Shown: in pieces, positions 41,889 through 49,578 of the stretch
Numbering within the stretch: position 1 is the stretch's first letter
Layout of the letters: every line of letters starts with the position of its first letter
Assembly: GCF_005222955.1 (NCBI RefSeq)
Contig: NZ_LWUA01000113.1
Location: 49,210 to 113,209 of the forward strand
Origin: Blastococcus sp. CCUG 61487
Lineage (GTDB): Bacteria; Actinomycetota; Actinomycetes; Mycobacteriales; Geodermatophilaceae
DNA length: 64,000 nucleotides
Direction: 5' to 3'
Position numbers and translations under genes: made by a program
The notes under the pieces: generated by a model
What the model was told of the DNA's origin: nothing
What the model saw: only the letters and a program-made list of their open reading frames with translations
Database searches by the model: none

Positions 41889-42365
41889 ATGACCACGCCA
41901 GCCAGCCAGCCGGCTGCCCAGGACGGGCAGGCCCAGCAGACGCAGTCCTACGACTACCCGGCGCCGGGCGTGCCCGCGCATGCGCAGTACGCCCAGCCCC
42001 AGGGCCCCGCGGGCAAGGTGCGCCCCACCGGGATCGCGATCCTGCTCGCGATCGTCACGCTGGGCATCTACACGCTGTACTACTACTACGCCACGCACGA
42101 GGAGATGAAGCGGCACAGCGGCGAGGGCATCGGCGGCGTGCTCGCCCTGGTCATCGCGTTCTTCGTCGGCATCGTCTCGCCGTTCCTGCTCAGCCACGAG
42201 GTCGGCGGGCTCTTCGAGCGCCGCGGCCAGGAGAAGCGGGTCAGCGCGGTGACCGCCCTCTGGTACTTCCCGGGGATCTTCCTCGTCGTCGGGCCGATCG
42301 TCTGGTTCGTGAAGACCAACGGCGCGCTCAACGAGTACTGGCGGAGCCAGGGCGCCCAGGGCTGA
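41889..42365 (+). CDS. DUF4234 membrane protein, first of a tandem pair
   Basis: A 158-residue protein with a Gln/Pro/Tyr-rich cytoplasmic head (about 1-42) and a DUF4234 membrane domain: a helix with G-I-A-I-L-L-A-I-V-T-L-G-I-Y, the signature Y-Y-Y-Y-A-T-H-E-E-M-K-R-H-S-G-E-G, a second helix, S-H-E-V-G-G-L-F-E-R-R-G, and a third helix ending W-F-V-K-T-N-G-A-L-N-E-Y-W. Function unknown. The next gene is a paralogue; the two are separated by a strong hairpin, so they may be expressed independently. Confidence 0.88.
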   Translation: MTTPASQPAAQDGQAQQTQSYDYPAPGVPAHAQYAQPQGPAGKVRPTGIAILLAIVTLGIYTLYYYYATHEEMKRHSGEGIGGVLALVIAFFVGIVSPFLLSHEVGGLFERRGQEKRVSAVTALWYFPGIFLVVGPIVWFVKTNGALNEYWRSQGAQG

Positions 42366-42392
42366 CCCGCACGGGCTGCCCGCCCACACCTC

Positions 42393-42431
42393 GACCGGCC
42401 GTGTCGTCGCACCGCGACGGCGCGGCCGGTC
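42393..42431 (+). terminator. Hairpin between the DUF4234 paralogues
   Basis: An 18-bp stem (GACCGGCCGTGTCGTCGC against GCGACGGCGCGGCCGGTC, two G-T wobbles) with the loop ACC, 27 bp after the first gene's stop. Confidence 0.78.
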
Positions 42432-42520
42432 CGCGTTTCCGCACCGCGCCGCGGAACCCCCCATCGCAGGGGGCACGGCGGGACAATGCGGCCGTCGTGA
42501 TCCCGACGGAAGGAGCCGGC

Positions 42521-43084
42521 ATGTCCACGCACGAGCACGAGCCCGCGTCACCGCCGCCGACCCCCCAGACGCCGCCGCCCCCGCCGAACTACAGAACCCC
42601 GGACGTCGGGCAGACCCAGTCCTACGGAACGCCTCCGCCGCCTCCGCCCCCGAACTACGGCCAAGCCATGCCCGCCCCGCCCTCGTGGGCGCAGTACGCA
42701 CCCGTCGACGGCGCGCTCGGCAAGCGCCGGCCCACCGGGATGACGATCCTGCTGTTCTTCGTCACCTTCGGGATCTGGGCCTTCATCTACTACTTCCAGA
42801 CCCACGAGGAGATGAAGCGGCACACCGGCGAGGGCCTCGGCGGCATCGTCGCCCTGCTGATCGCGATCATCTTCGGTCTGGCCAACCCCTTCCTGCTGAG
42901 CAACGAGGTCGGCAAGCTCTACGAGCGCCGCGGCCAGCAACCGCCGGTCACCGCGCTCACCGGGCTCTGGTTCTTCCCCGGCATCTTCATCCTGGTCGGG
43001 CCGTTCGTCTGGTTCGTCAAGACCAACAACGCGCTCAACGCATACTGGGAGAGCCTGGGGGTCACCGAGACCAGCATCGTCTGA
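42521..43084 (+). CDS. DUF4234 membrane protein, second of a tandem pair
   Basis: A 187-residue paralogue of the preceding protein with a longer, Pro-rich head (P-P-P-P-P-N-Y repeats, about 8-60) and the same membrane domain: Y-Y-F-Q-T-H-E-E-M-K-R-H-T-G-E-G, S-N-E-V-G-K-L-Y-E-R-R-G and W-F-V-K-T-N-N-A-L-N-A-Y-W. The Pro-rich head could bind partners. ATG at 42521 with a good Shine-Dalgarno (AGGAG) 7 nt upstream; GACAAT around 42482 is a candidate -10. Function unknown. Confidence 0.87.
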   Translation: MSTHEHEPASPPPTPQTPPPPPNYRTPDVGQTQSYGTPPPPPPPNYGQAMPAPPSWAQYAPVDGALGKRRPTGMTILLFFVTFGIWAFIYYFQTHEEMKRHTGEGLGGIVALLIAIIFGLANPFLLSNEVGKLYERRGQQPPVTALTGLWFFPGIFILVGPFVWFVKTNNALNAYWESLGVTETSIV

Positions 43085-43106
43085 CCGCCGGCGCACACTC
43101 GTCGGC

Positions 43107-43676
43107 GTGCCCAAGACCAGCGCGGGGATCCTGCTGCACCGGCTCGGCCCAACGGGCCGCGAGGTCCTGCTCGGGCACATGGGTGGGCCGTTCTGGGCGC
43201 GCAAGGACGCCGGGGCATGGTCGATCCCCAAGGGCGAGCACGGCCCCGACGAGGAGCCGCTGGCCGTCGCCCACCGGGAGTTCGCGGAGGAGCTCGGCTC
43301 GCCGGTGCCGGCGAGCGAGCTCGTCCCGCTCGGCCGCCTGCGCGCCTCCGGAAAGGTGCTCACCGTGTGGGCGGCCGAAGGCGACCTCGACGCCGGGGCC
43401 TGCGTCAGCAACACCTTCGACCTCGAGTGGCCACCCCGGTCCGGACGCATCCAGCAGTTCCCCGAGATCGACCGCGCCGCCTGGTTCGACCTCGCCGAGG
43501 CCCGCACCAAGCTGGTCGGAGGCCAGGTGCCGTTCCTGGATCGGCTGGTCGAGGTCCTGGGCGCGCCCTGTGCCCCACCTCGCGCCCGACATGCAGGTGA
43601 CGGTCCCGTTACAGGTCGTCCCACGGGGTCCGAACGGTCCGGGAACGGTCGGCCGGCCTGGGAGGGTCCGACCTGA
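43107..43676 (+). CDS. NUDIX hydrolase
   Basis: A 189-residue protein with a complete Nudix box: G-x5-E-x7-R-E-F-A-E-E-L-G (residues about 48-70), which hydrolyses nucleoside diphosphates linked to another moiety using Mg2+. The first half matches the subfamily with S-A-G-I-L-L-H and W-S-I-P-K-G-E, seen in predicted DNA/RNA-repair-associated NTP hydrolases. After about residue 155 the sequence becomes Arg/Gly/Pro-rich and does not resemble the family; it may be a disordered tail. The GTG at 43107 has CACACT 7 nt upstream and no ribosome site, in the leaderless pattern. Confidence 0.85.
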   Translation: MPKTSAGILLHRLGPTGREVLLGHMGGPFWARKDAGAWSIPKGEHGPDEEPLAVAHREFAEELGSPVPASELVPLGRLRASGKVLTVWAAEGDLDAGACVSNTFDLEWPPRSGRIQQFPEIDRAAWFDLAEARTKLVGGQVPFLDRLVEVLGAPCAPPRARHAGDGPVTGRPTGSERSGNGRPAWEGPT

Positions 43677-43699
43677 CCGAGTCCGACAGAGGAGGCGTC

Positions 43700-43906
43700 A
43701 TGACCTGCACGCACTGCAATGCCGTCGAGCAGCGGGGCCGCTACTGCGTGGGCTGCGGCAAGCTCCTGCCCCCGTCGCTGCTGCCGGCCCGTCGGGTGCG
43801 CCTCGCACCGCAGCACCTCATGGACGACGACACCCAGCCGGTGCTCCGCTTCGACGTGCGGCCGCGCTCTCCGCGCCACGAGCAGCTGCCCAGCCGAGTC
43901 GGCTGA
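43700..43906 (+). CDS. Small zinc-ribbon protein, 68 aa
   Basis: A 68-residue protein with C-T-H-C-N-A and C-V-G-C-G-K (residues 3-20), a single zinc ribbon, followed by a basic linker and a short tail (P-V-L-R-F-D-V-R-P). The ATG has GAGGAGG 4 nt upstream. It follows the NUDIX gene by 23 bp on the same strand. It resembles the ribbon heads of the proteins at 9384 and 11008 but has no membrane segment. Function unknown. Confidence 0.7.
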   Translation: MTCTHCNAVEQRGRYCVGCGKLLPPSLLPARRVRLAPQHLMDDDTQPVLRFDVRPRSPRHEQLPSRVG

Positions 43907-43952
43907 CCGGGGTCCTCGCTTGCCGAGGGCGAGCCGCGTGGGTGACCCGTCT

Positions 43953-43987
43953 CACTGCTAGCAATGTGCTTGCAGGAGTTAGCAGTG
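43953..43987. promoter_or_regulatory. Inverted repeat CACTGCTA-N19-TAGCAGTG upstream of the ferritin-like gene
   Basis: Perfect 8-bp arms 19 nt apart. The inner bases also contain TTGCAG, a candidate -35. The layout suits an operator for a dimeric regulator; the arms do not match the CIRCE or HAIR heat-shock consensus. Confidence 0.45.
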
Positions 43988-43990
43988 GGG

Positions 43991-44033
43991 TGGATCGGGG
44001 CATGACCAGAGACGTCAGGTCATCCCCGATCCA
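43991..44033 (+). promoter_or_regulatory. Stable leader hairpin directly before the ribosome site
   Basis: TGGATCGGGG(C)ATGACC pairs with GGTCATCCCCGATCCA: a 16-bp stem with one bulged C and a 10-nt loop. The ribosome site GGAG begins 3 nt after the stem, then comes TTTTT at 44043-44047, then the ATG at 44052. Confidence 0.55.
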
Positions 44034-44051
44034 CACGGAGCTGTTTTTCCC

Positions 44052-45026
44052 ATGAGCAACACCAACGCCAAGCTCATCAACCAGCTGCGCGCGCTGGTCC
44101 TGCTCACCCAGACCGAGGAGCAGGTCGCCCGCACCCGCATCTCGCAGGCCCGCACCGACGCCGTGCGTCGCGAGCTGACCCAGAACGCCGACAACGCAGC
44201 CGCGCGGACGCTGGAGATCACCGACCAGCTGCGCGCGCTCGGTGGGGTCCCCGACGTCGTCACCCCGGCGATCGGCCGGCTGTCGGCGGTGCTCAAGGCC
44301 ACCTTCGAGCAGGTCGCCCCCTTCGAGGAGGCGCTCTTCACCGACCTGCAGCTGGAGCACCAGCTGCTCGACCGCGCCACGTACCTGAAGGTCCTCGCCG
44401 ACCACGCCGGTGAGACCGAGGTGCGGAAGCTCGCCGAGAAGCTCGTCGAGGCGCACTCGGCCACCGTCGAGTGGCTGACCGTCGTCCTCGCCGAGGAGGC
44501 CATGGGTGGCCCCGTCGCCCTCGTGCCCACCCCGGTGCAGAAGGTCGCCGGTGGCGTGGCCCGCGCGGTGAACGCGCCGGTCCGCTTCTGGGCCAACACC
44601 GTCAACAACGCCGTCGACACGGTCCGGCAGGCCGGCGAGGAGACCTCCGACAGGTTCTCCGCGGTCACCGACCGCGCGGCTGCGCTGAGCGATGCCGTCC
44701 GCGAGTCGCTCACCGCCGGCCGCGGCGCCACGCTGCGCCGGGCCGAGCAGGTCGCCGACCGCGAGGGCAACCGCGACGCCGCGCAGGCCGCCCGGTCCGC
44801 CCGCGAGGAGCTCGGCCACGTCAGCTCCGACGAGCTGCCGATCCAGGACTACGACTCGCTGACGGTGAACGAGGCGGTCAAGCGGGCCAAGAGCCTCACG
44901 AAGCCCCGCGACATCCGCGTCGTCATCGCCTACGAGGAGGCCCACAAGAACCGGGCCGGCGTCATCAGCGCGCTGCAGACCCAGCTCGCCTCGCTGGCGA
45001 AGGAAGCCGTCGGCGTCCAGAGCTGA
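44052..45026 (+). CDS. Ferritin-like-domain protein with C-terminal DYDSLT domain
   Basis: A 324-residue, mostly helical soluble protein. Residues about 8-155 form a four-helix bundle resembling DUF892/ferritin-like proteins (L-V-L-L-T-Q-T-E-E-Q-V-A, L-E-H-Q-L-L-D-R-A-T-Y-L-K). Candidate metal ligands (Glu, His) are present but I could not assign a full di-iron site. A linker of Ala/Arg-rich helix follows, then a C-terminal module I-Q-D-Y-D-S-L-T-V-N-E-A-V-K-R-A ... I-A-Y-E-E-A-H-K-N-R that recurs in actinobacterial proteins. ATG at 44052; the ribosome site is unusually distant (11 nt) and next to a strong hairpin, suggesting post-transcriptional control. Confidence 0.75.
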   Translation: MSNTNAKLINQLRALVLLTQTEEQVARTRISQARTDAVRRELTQNADNAAARTLEITDQLRALGGVPDVVTPAIGRLSAVLKATFEQVAPFEEALFTDLQLEHQLLDRATYLKVLADHAGETEVRKLAEKLVEAHSATVEWLTVVLAEEAMGGPVALVPTPVQKVAGGVARAVNAPVRFWANTVNNAVDTVRQAGEETSDRFSAVTDRAAALSDAVRESLTAGRGATLRRAEQVADREGNRDAAQAARSAREELGHVSSDELPIQDYDSLTVNEAVKRAKSLTKPRDIRVVIAYEEAHKNRAGVISALQTQLASLAKEAVGVQS

Positions 45027-45042
45027 GGCACCACGGCACGCC

Positions 45043-45076
45043 GGCGCCCGCTCCCCTCCCGGGGTGCGGGCGCCGT
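45043..45076 (+). terminator. Hairpin terminator of the ferritin-like gene
   Basis: A 10-bp outer stem (CGGCGCCCGC with its complement) and a 4-bp inner stem (CCCC/GGGG) separated by a T-T mismatch, 17 bp after the stop. Confidence 0.75.
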
Positions 45077-45168
45077 CGCGTGTGCAGAGGGTGAACCGGT
45101 GGACCGGGCGGGTGAGAAACGTCCCCGTCCGGTTTGGCGCGCCGGGAAGCCGGGGGACACCCCTGGGC

Positions 45169-45573
45169 ATGAGCATCACCCCCGAGGACCTGGCGGCGGA
45201 GTCGCTGACCACCGCCGCCACCCGGCTCGACTTCCTCAGCCGTCGTGACAGTGGCAGCACCACGCTGAACACCGTGCAGGACGCCGACGAGGACGACTGG
45301 AGCGCGCTGAAGTCCTCCGACACCTCGCTGGACACCCACGAGGCGCTGGAGCTGCTGGCGCTGGGCGAGGTGGTCTCCCGCAAGGCCCACGACAGCCGGC
45401 TCATCGGCATCCGGGCGGCGCTGCGCGGAGGTGCCGAGTGGGAGCAGATCGCCCGGGCGCTGGGGGTCACCCCGCAGCAGGCCTGGGACCTCTTCCTCGA
45501 GGCGGTCGAGGATGCGCTGGACGACGACGCCGCTGCCTCCGCCCGCGAACTGGCGGGCGTCCGGCCGCGCTGA
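45169..45573 (+). CDS. Hypothetical protein with a C-terminal helix-turn-helix-like segment
   Basis: A 134-residue acidic protein. The first 60 residues are polar and Asp/Ser/Thr-rich; the second half is helical, with G-A-E-W-E-Q-I-A-R-A-L-G-V-T-P-Q-Q-A-W-D, a pattern typical of a helix-turn-helix of the kind found in small actinobacterial DNA-binding proteins. No family is assigned. The ATG at 45169 has no clear ribosome site. It converges with the small zinc-finger gene. Confidence 0.65.
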   Translation: MSITPEDLAAESLTTAATRLDFLSRRDSGSTTLNTVQDADEDDWSALKSSDTSLDTHEALELLALGEVVSRKAHDSRLIGIRAALRGGAEWEQIARALGVTPQQAWDLFLEAVEDALDDDAAASARELAGVRPR

Positions 45574-45582
45574 CCGCTCGCG

Positions 45583-45813
45583 CTACCAGCGCAACGGCTG
45601 GATCGACCGCGAGTCGGCGGTGCGGCAGGGGCGGCCGTGCCCCCACGTCGCGATCTGCCGAGGAGCGATCGGCCCGCCGCACTCGGGGCACTCCACCGCC
45701 TCCTGGGCGGGAGTCGGCGGCTCGGGGAGCTCTGCGGCGCAGCGTTCGTCATCGGCGGTAACGGGGTGCCTCCTGGCGACACCGCAGCGGAGAACCGTGC
45801 GGAGGCTGCCCAC
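45583..45813 (-). CDS. Small zinc-finger-like protein
   Basis: About 76 residues. The C-terminal part (V-E-C-P-E-C-G-G-P-I-A-P-R-Q-I ... G-R-P-C-R) carries C-x-x-C and a further Cys, plausibly half of a zinc knuckle with the earlier E-R-C. Codon usage supports this frame. The start is unclear: GTG at 45813 is the first usual codon, a TTG at 45855 lies further up, and a strong ribosome-site sequence (AGGAGG) lies downstream before a GTT codon. Function unknown. Confidence 0.45.
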   Translation of the reverse strand: MGSLRTVLRCGVARRHPVTADDERCAAELPEPPTPAQEAVECPECGGPIAPRQIATWGHGRPCRTADSRSIQPLRW

Positions 45814-45860
45814 GCTACCGCTCGGAGCGCCGTTCCTGAATCGGCAGGAGACCAATGGGG

Positions 45861-46199
45861 TCAGGGGTGCAGCAGGGCGAAGGTGGCGACGGCGTGACCG
45901 ATGGCGCGCCCGTCCTGCTCGACGTCGGCCTCGCAGACGGTCAGGTGCTCGCCCCGTGTGCGCACCCGGGCGGTGACCTCCAGCGGCCCCGGCTTCCCCG
46001 GTCGCAGGTACGTCACGGTGAGCTGGCTGGTCGCCGGCACGTCGTCGTCCCCGGTGGCCGTGCGCACCGCCGTCCCCATCGCGGTGTCCACGAGCGTGGC
46101 CAGCACGCCGCCGTGCAGCGTCCCCGCCGGGTTCAGGTGCTCCTCGCGGGCCTCGAAGACGATGCGGGCCGACCCGTCGTCGGCTTCCTCCACCCGCAC
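45861..46199 (-). CDS. PaaI-like hotdog-fold acyl-CoA thioesterase
   Basis: A 112-residue hotdog-fold protein. The active-site segment L-N-P-A-G-T-L-H-G-G-V-L-A-T-L-V-D-T-A-M-G in short form (H-G-G ... D-T-A-M-G) is typical of PaaI/YdiI thioesterases, which hydrolyse acyl- or aryl-CoA. S-Q-L-T-V-T-Y-L-R-P is the second conserved strand. The GTG at 46199 is the first usual start, but the in-frame residues just upstream (A-G-G-F-A-Q-R-L-G-V) look like the family N-terminal helix, so an unusual start codon or a lost start is possible. The frame there has no ATG, GTG or TTG. Confidence 0.8.
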   Translation of the reverse strand: MRVEEADDGSARIVFEAREEHLNPAGTLHGGVLATLVDTAMGTAVRTATGDDDVPATSQLTVTYLRPGKPGPLEVTARVRTRGEHLTVCEADVEQDGRAIGHAVATFALLHP

Positions 46200-46287
46200 G
46201 CCCAGTCGCTGCGCGAACCCGCCCGCCGCTGCGTCGTCAGCTATGGAGCGCGGCTACCCGGCGCCGGTGCGGGCACACGTGCACCGG

Positions 46288-46800
46288 TCACGAGGCCCGG
46301 TGCACTCCCTCCAGCGCGGATCGGTTCCCTGCCTGCGCCGCGGTGATGACGCTGAGCGAACCGTCGGACTCGAGGACGACGGCGGCGATGTCCCCGAGGT
46401 CCCCGCTGCCGGTCGCCCGGACCGCCTGCCGGACCTCGTCGTCGGTCACCCGCTGCGCGCGGAGGGCGTCCGGGAGCAGGCGGCCGTCGTTGAGCAGCAG
46501 GGTGGGTGGGGCGGTGATCACGGAGCGCCCGTCCGGCAACCGGGTCGTCGTCCAGGTGACGACGAACTGCAGACCGGCGAGCAGGGCCAGCGCCGTGGCG
46601 CCCTCCGCCCAGGAGACGTCGCTGCTGAGCAGGATGGTGGCCAGCGTCGAGCCCAGCGCCACGCTGATCACCCAGTCGAAGGCGTTGAGCTTGGACAGCG
46701 CGCGCCTCCCGGCCAGCCGGAGGACGACGACGACGGTCACGTAGGCGGCCGCGCCCACGGCCAGGACGCGGGCGATGTCGGACCAGGAGTCGAACCACAT
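46288..46800 (-). CDS. DUF421 (YetF-like) membrane protein
   Basis: A 170-residue protein with two to three N-terminal membrane helices (about 8-90) and a cytoplasmic DUF421 domain. Family marks are G-R-R-A-L-S-K-L-N-A-F-D-W-V-I-S-V-A-L-G-S in short (S-K-L-N-A-F-D and V-A-L-G-S), P-T-L-L-L-N-D-G-R-L, and A-A-V-V-L-E-S-D-G-S-L-S-V. YetF/YdfS proteins occur with SpoVA in spore formers, but in Actinobacteria the function is unknown. Divergent from the channel gene, 54 bp between starts. Confidence 0.88.
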   Translation of the reverse strand: MWFDSWSDIARVLAVGAAAYVTVVVVLRLAGRRALSKLNAFDWVISVALGSTLATILLSSDVSWAEGATALALLAGLQFVVTWTTTRLPDGRSVITAPPTLLLNDGRLLPDALRAQRVTDDEVRQAVRATGSGDLGDIAAVVLESDGSLSVITAAQAGNRSALEGVHRAS

Positions 46801-46854
46801 GGCCGGCCCCTAGCCGCCGCGCCGGACCTGCCGAACTCTGGCAGCCTGACGCCG

Positions 46855-47745
46855 ATGGCATGGGTGGAGTGGTCGGTCACCGCAGTCGGCGTGCTGGTCG
46901 TCGCCGTGGCGCTCCGGGACATCTTCCACACCCTGTGGCACCCCAGCGGTCGGGGGAGCGTCAGCGCACGGGTCATGCAGGCGGTCTGGCGGGTGGGACG
47001 ACGGCGCCGCGGCCGCAGCGCCGGCGGCGTCCTCACCGGGCCCGTTGCGCTCTCCCTGGTCATCCTCGTGTGGGTCACGTTGCTGGTGGCCGGCGGCGCC
47101 CTCGTCTACGCGCCGCACCTGCCCGAGGGATTTGTCTTCCAGAGCGGCATCGACGTGAGCGCCCGCAATGACGCGCTCGACGCCGTCTACCTCTCGGCGG
47201 TCAGCCTGGCGACGCTCGGCTTCGGCGACGTCGTCCCGGACAGCGGCTGGCTCCGGATCGCCGTCCCGGTCCAGGCACTCATCGGCTTCGGGCTGCTCAC
47301 CGCCTCGGTGACCTGGGTGCTGCAGGTCTACCCCGCACTGATCCGGCGGCGGGCCACCGCCGTGCGGCTGGCCATGCTCCGCTCCGTACCACCCGAGGAA
47401 CTGCTCCACGATCCCGACTCGGCGCTCGCCGCGCCCCTGCTGGAGAGCCTGGCGGCCGAGCTGGCGCAGGCGCGCGTCGACCTCACCCAGTACACCGAGA
47501 CGTTCTACTTCCGGGACCGGGACGAGGACGCGGCACTCCCGGCGACGGTCGTCGTCGCGGCCGGTTTCGCGGTTACCGGGCGGGCCGCGCCCCGCCGCGA
47601 CGTCCGGGTCGCTGCCGGGCTCCTGCAGACCGCGCTGGACGACCTCGCCCGGGTGCTGGACGAGCAGTTCCTCCACGTGCGCGGATCGACCGACGAGGTG
47701 CTGGCCGCCTATGCCGAGGCGCACCACCACGTGCCTCAGGACTGA
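46855..47745 (+). CDS. Two-TM potassium channel family protein
   Basis: A 296-residue protein with an N-terminal membrane helix (about 4-20), a second (about 62-85), a pore region and a third helix (about 140-160). The selectivity filter reads T-L-G-F-G-D, the usual T-x-G-Y/F-G-D, so potassium selectivity is expected. The cytoplasmic C-terminus (about 165-296) is helical, without an RCK domain, so gating is unclear. ATG at 46855 with CAGCCT 7 nt upstream. The 3' end overlaps the convergent antiporter by 10 bp. Confidence 0.85.
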   Translation: MAWVEWSVTAVGVLVVAVALRDIFHTLWHPSGRGSVSARVMQAVWRVGRRRRGRSAGGVLTGPVALSLVILVWVTLLVAGGALVYAPHLPEGFVFQSGIDVSARNDALDAVYLSAVSLATLGFGDVVPDSGWLRIAVPVQALIGFGLLTASVTWVLQVYPALIRRRATAVRLAMLRSVPPEELLHDPDSALAAPLLESLAAELAQARVDLTQYTETFYFRDRDEDAALPATVVVAAGFAVTGRAAPRRDVRVAAGLLQTALDDLARVLDEQFLHVRGSTDEVLAAYAEAHHHVPQD

Positions 47746-48977
47746 GCCGGGGTCTCCTGGCGTTGGTCCTCCCGGCGGTCGACCGCCCGGCGGTAGAGCT
47801 CCCGGCCCGGGGAGGCGGTGATGCCGTGCACCACCGTGCTCGCCGCCACGACCAGCGTGCCGGCGGCCAAGACGGTCGGATCGGCGCCCAGCCGGTCGGC
47901 CTCCATCGTCAGGTAGAACAGCGCCGAGACCCCGATCGGCCCGAACCAGCCCAGGTGGAGCGCGTCGGGCAACCCGAGCTGCAGTGGCCGGCGCAGCAGC
48001 AGGAGCACCGGGATCCGGCGCAGCAGCAGGACGGCGACGGCCAGCGCGGGTCCCTGCCAGCCGAGGTCGGCCCAGGCCGCCCAGGGGAGGGCGGCCCCCA
48101 CGGCGATGAACAGCGGGATGACGAGGAACCTGTTGATCGCCTCGTCGATGGGGGCGTCGGTGGTCCGTTCCGATCCGGTGGCCACCAGGTTGAACGCCAG
48201 CCCGCAGACGAACACCGCGAGCACCCCGTCCACCTTCACGATCCCCGACAGGCCCAGCACCGCGAAGGCGAGGACGACGGTGAACAGCGCCAGCGGCCCG
48301 TGGTCGGTCGAGCCGTGCTCCTCCCCGGCGCGCAGCGCCCGCCCGCCCAGCCAGCCGAACGCCACGCCCACGGCCACCGCGCCGGCCACCTGCCAGAGCG
48401 ACTCGAGGACGGCGGCGCCGGTGCTCATCGGGCCGGCGAGCGCGACGGCGACCAGCACCAGCGGCAGGGCCAGCCCGTCGTTGGCGCCGGACTCCAGCGA
48501 CAGGATCTGCCGGTTCCGCGCCGGCAGGTCCTCCTCCGCGGGGGCGCCGGTCACGACGTTGGAGGCGAGAACCGGATCGGTCGGGCACAGCGCGGCACCC
48601 AGCAGCGCGGCGGCGCCGAGGCCCACGCCGAGGAACGCGGCGGACAGCCCGGCGGTGATCACCGCCATGGCCGGCATCGCGACCGCGACCAGGAGCAGCA
48701 CCGGACGCAGCCGCGATCGCACGTCGCCGAACGGGTACCGCAGCGCCACCGCCATGACCGAGATCGCCAGGAGCAGCCGGGACGCGGTGTGCAGCCAGGT
48801 CTGGTCCTCGGTCATCGGTGCCACGGGGAGCAGGTCGAGCACCGCGGGGCCGATCACGATCCCGACCAGTAGCCCGATGAGCGGCTCGGAGATCGGCAGG
48901 CGGCGCAGCCGGCCCGACAGCGCGGCCACCCCGATGCCGAGGAGCCCGCCGACGAGCAGGAACACGTCGATGGTCAT
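47736..48977 (-). CDS. Cation:proton antiporter (CPA1/NhaP type)
   Basis: A 413-residue membrane protein with about twelve helices, exchanging Na+ or K+ for H+. The core is recognisable from A-A-L-C-P-T-D-P-V-L-A (the T-D of the unwound helix), L-S-L-E-S-G-A-N-D-G-L-A-L-P (the N-D pair for ion binding) and G-W-F-G-P-I-G-V-S-A-L-F-Y. There is no RCK or other C-terminal domain. The start at 48977 (M-T-I-D-V-F-L-L) fits the first helix, with AGGGC upstream; the long in-frame extension to 49211 is not hydrophobic and is rejected. Neighbouring a K+ channel suggests ion homeostasis, although the two are convergent. Confidence 0.9.
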   Translation of the reverse strand: MTIDVFLLVGGLLGIGVAALSGRLRRLPISEPLIGLLVGIVIGPAVLDLLPVAPMTEDQTWLHTASRLLLAISVMAVALRYPFGDVRSRLRPVLLLVAVAMPAMAVITAGLSAAFLGVGLGAAALLGAALCPTDPVLASNVVTGAPAEEDLPARNRQILSLESGANDGLALPLVLVAVALAGPMSTGAAVLESLWQVAGAVAVGVAFGWLGGRALRAGEEHGSTDHGPLALFTVVLAFAVLGLSGIVKVDGVLAVFVCGLAFNLVATGSERTTDAPIDEAINRFLVIPLFIAVGAALPWAAWADLGWQGPALAVAVLLLRRIPVLLLLRRPLQLGLPDALHLGWFGPIGVSALFYLTMEADRLGADPTVLAAGTLVVAASTVVHGITASPGRELYRRAVDRREDQRQETPAQS

Positions 48978-49152
48978 GCGAACGCCCTGCCCAGGGGCCC
49001 GTCCGGTCATGCCACCGGGCCACTCGACCGGGTCCCGGGAACATTTATCGCGGACGTGTCGATTCCGCTGCCGCCCGTTCGACGTCAAGGTAGAGCGGGC
49101 CCCGAGCCGGTCGAGAGGACCGGCCCCGCTCGGACCGAACTGGAGAACTCCG

Positions 49153-49578
49153 ATGCGCTTCATGGTGATCGTCAAGGGCAACGCGGACACCGAGGCCGGC
49201 GTCATGCCCACCGAGCAGGAGCTGACCGAGATGACCGCCTACAACGAGGAGCTGGTCAAGGCCGGCGTCATGCTGGCGGGCGAGGGGCTGCACCCGACCT
49301 CCAAGGGCGCCAAGGTCCGGTTCGACAAGGACGGCGGCGCCACCGTCGTCGACGGGCCGTTCACCGAGACCAAGGAGCTGGTCGCCGGCTTCTGGATCCT
49401 CGAGGTCTCCTCCCGCGAGGAGGTCCTCGAGTGGATCAAGAAGGCGCCCTTCAAGGACAGCGAGCTGGAGGTCCGCCAGGTCTTCACCGAGGACGACTTC
49501 GGCGACGCCCTCACTCCCGAGCTGCGCGCCAAGGAGGAGCAGATGCGGGCGACCGTCGCCGCCCGGAACGAGGGCTGA
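49153..49578 (+). CDS. YCII-related DGPF-domain protein (ECF42 partner)
   Basis: A 141-residue protein of the YCII/DGPF family: M-R-F-M-V-I-V-K-G-N-A-D-T-E-A-G, M-L-A-G-E-G-L-H-P-T, and the signature V-V-D-G-P-F-T-E-T-K-E-L-V-A-G-F-W in short (D-G-P-F). Its stop overlaps the start of the sigma factor gene (TGATG). In ECF42 systems the DGPF protein is required together with the C-terminal domain of the sigma factor; its own activity is not known. ATG at 49153 with GGAG upstream. Confidence 0.92.
   Translation: MRFMVIVKGNADTEAGVMPTEQELTEMTAYNEELVKAGVMLAGEGLHPTSKGAKVRFDKDGGATVVDGPFTETKELVAGFWILEVSSREEVLEWIKKAPFKDSELEVRQVFTEDDFGDALTPELRAKEEQMRATVAARNEG

Noticed and set aside
43953..43987. CIRCE (HrcA) heat-shock operator
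   Set aside because: Arms CACTGCTA/TAGCAGTG and 19-nt spacing do not fit TTAGCACTC-N9-GAGTGCTAA.
48978..49211. N-terminal extension of the antiporter
   Set aside because: The extension is polar and not membrane-like; Met at 48977 begins the first helix and has a ribosome site.
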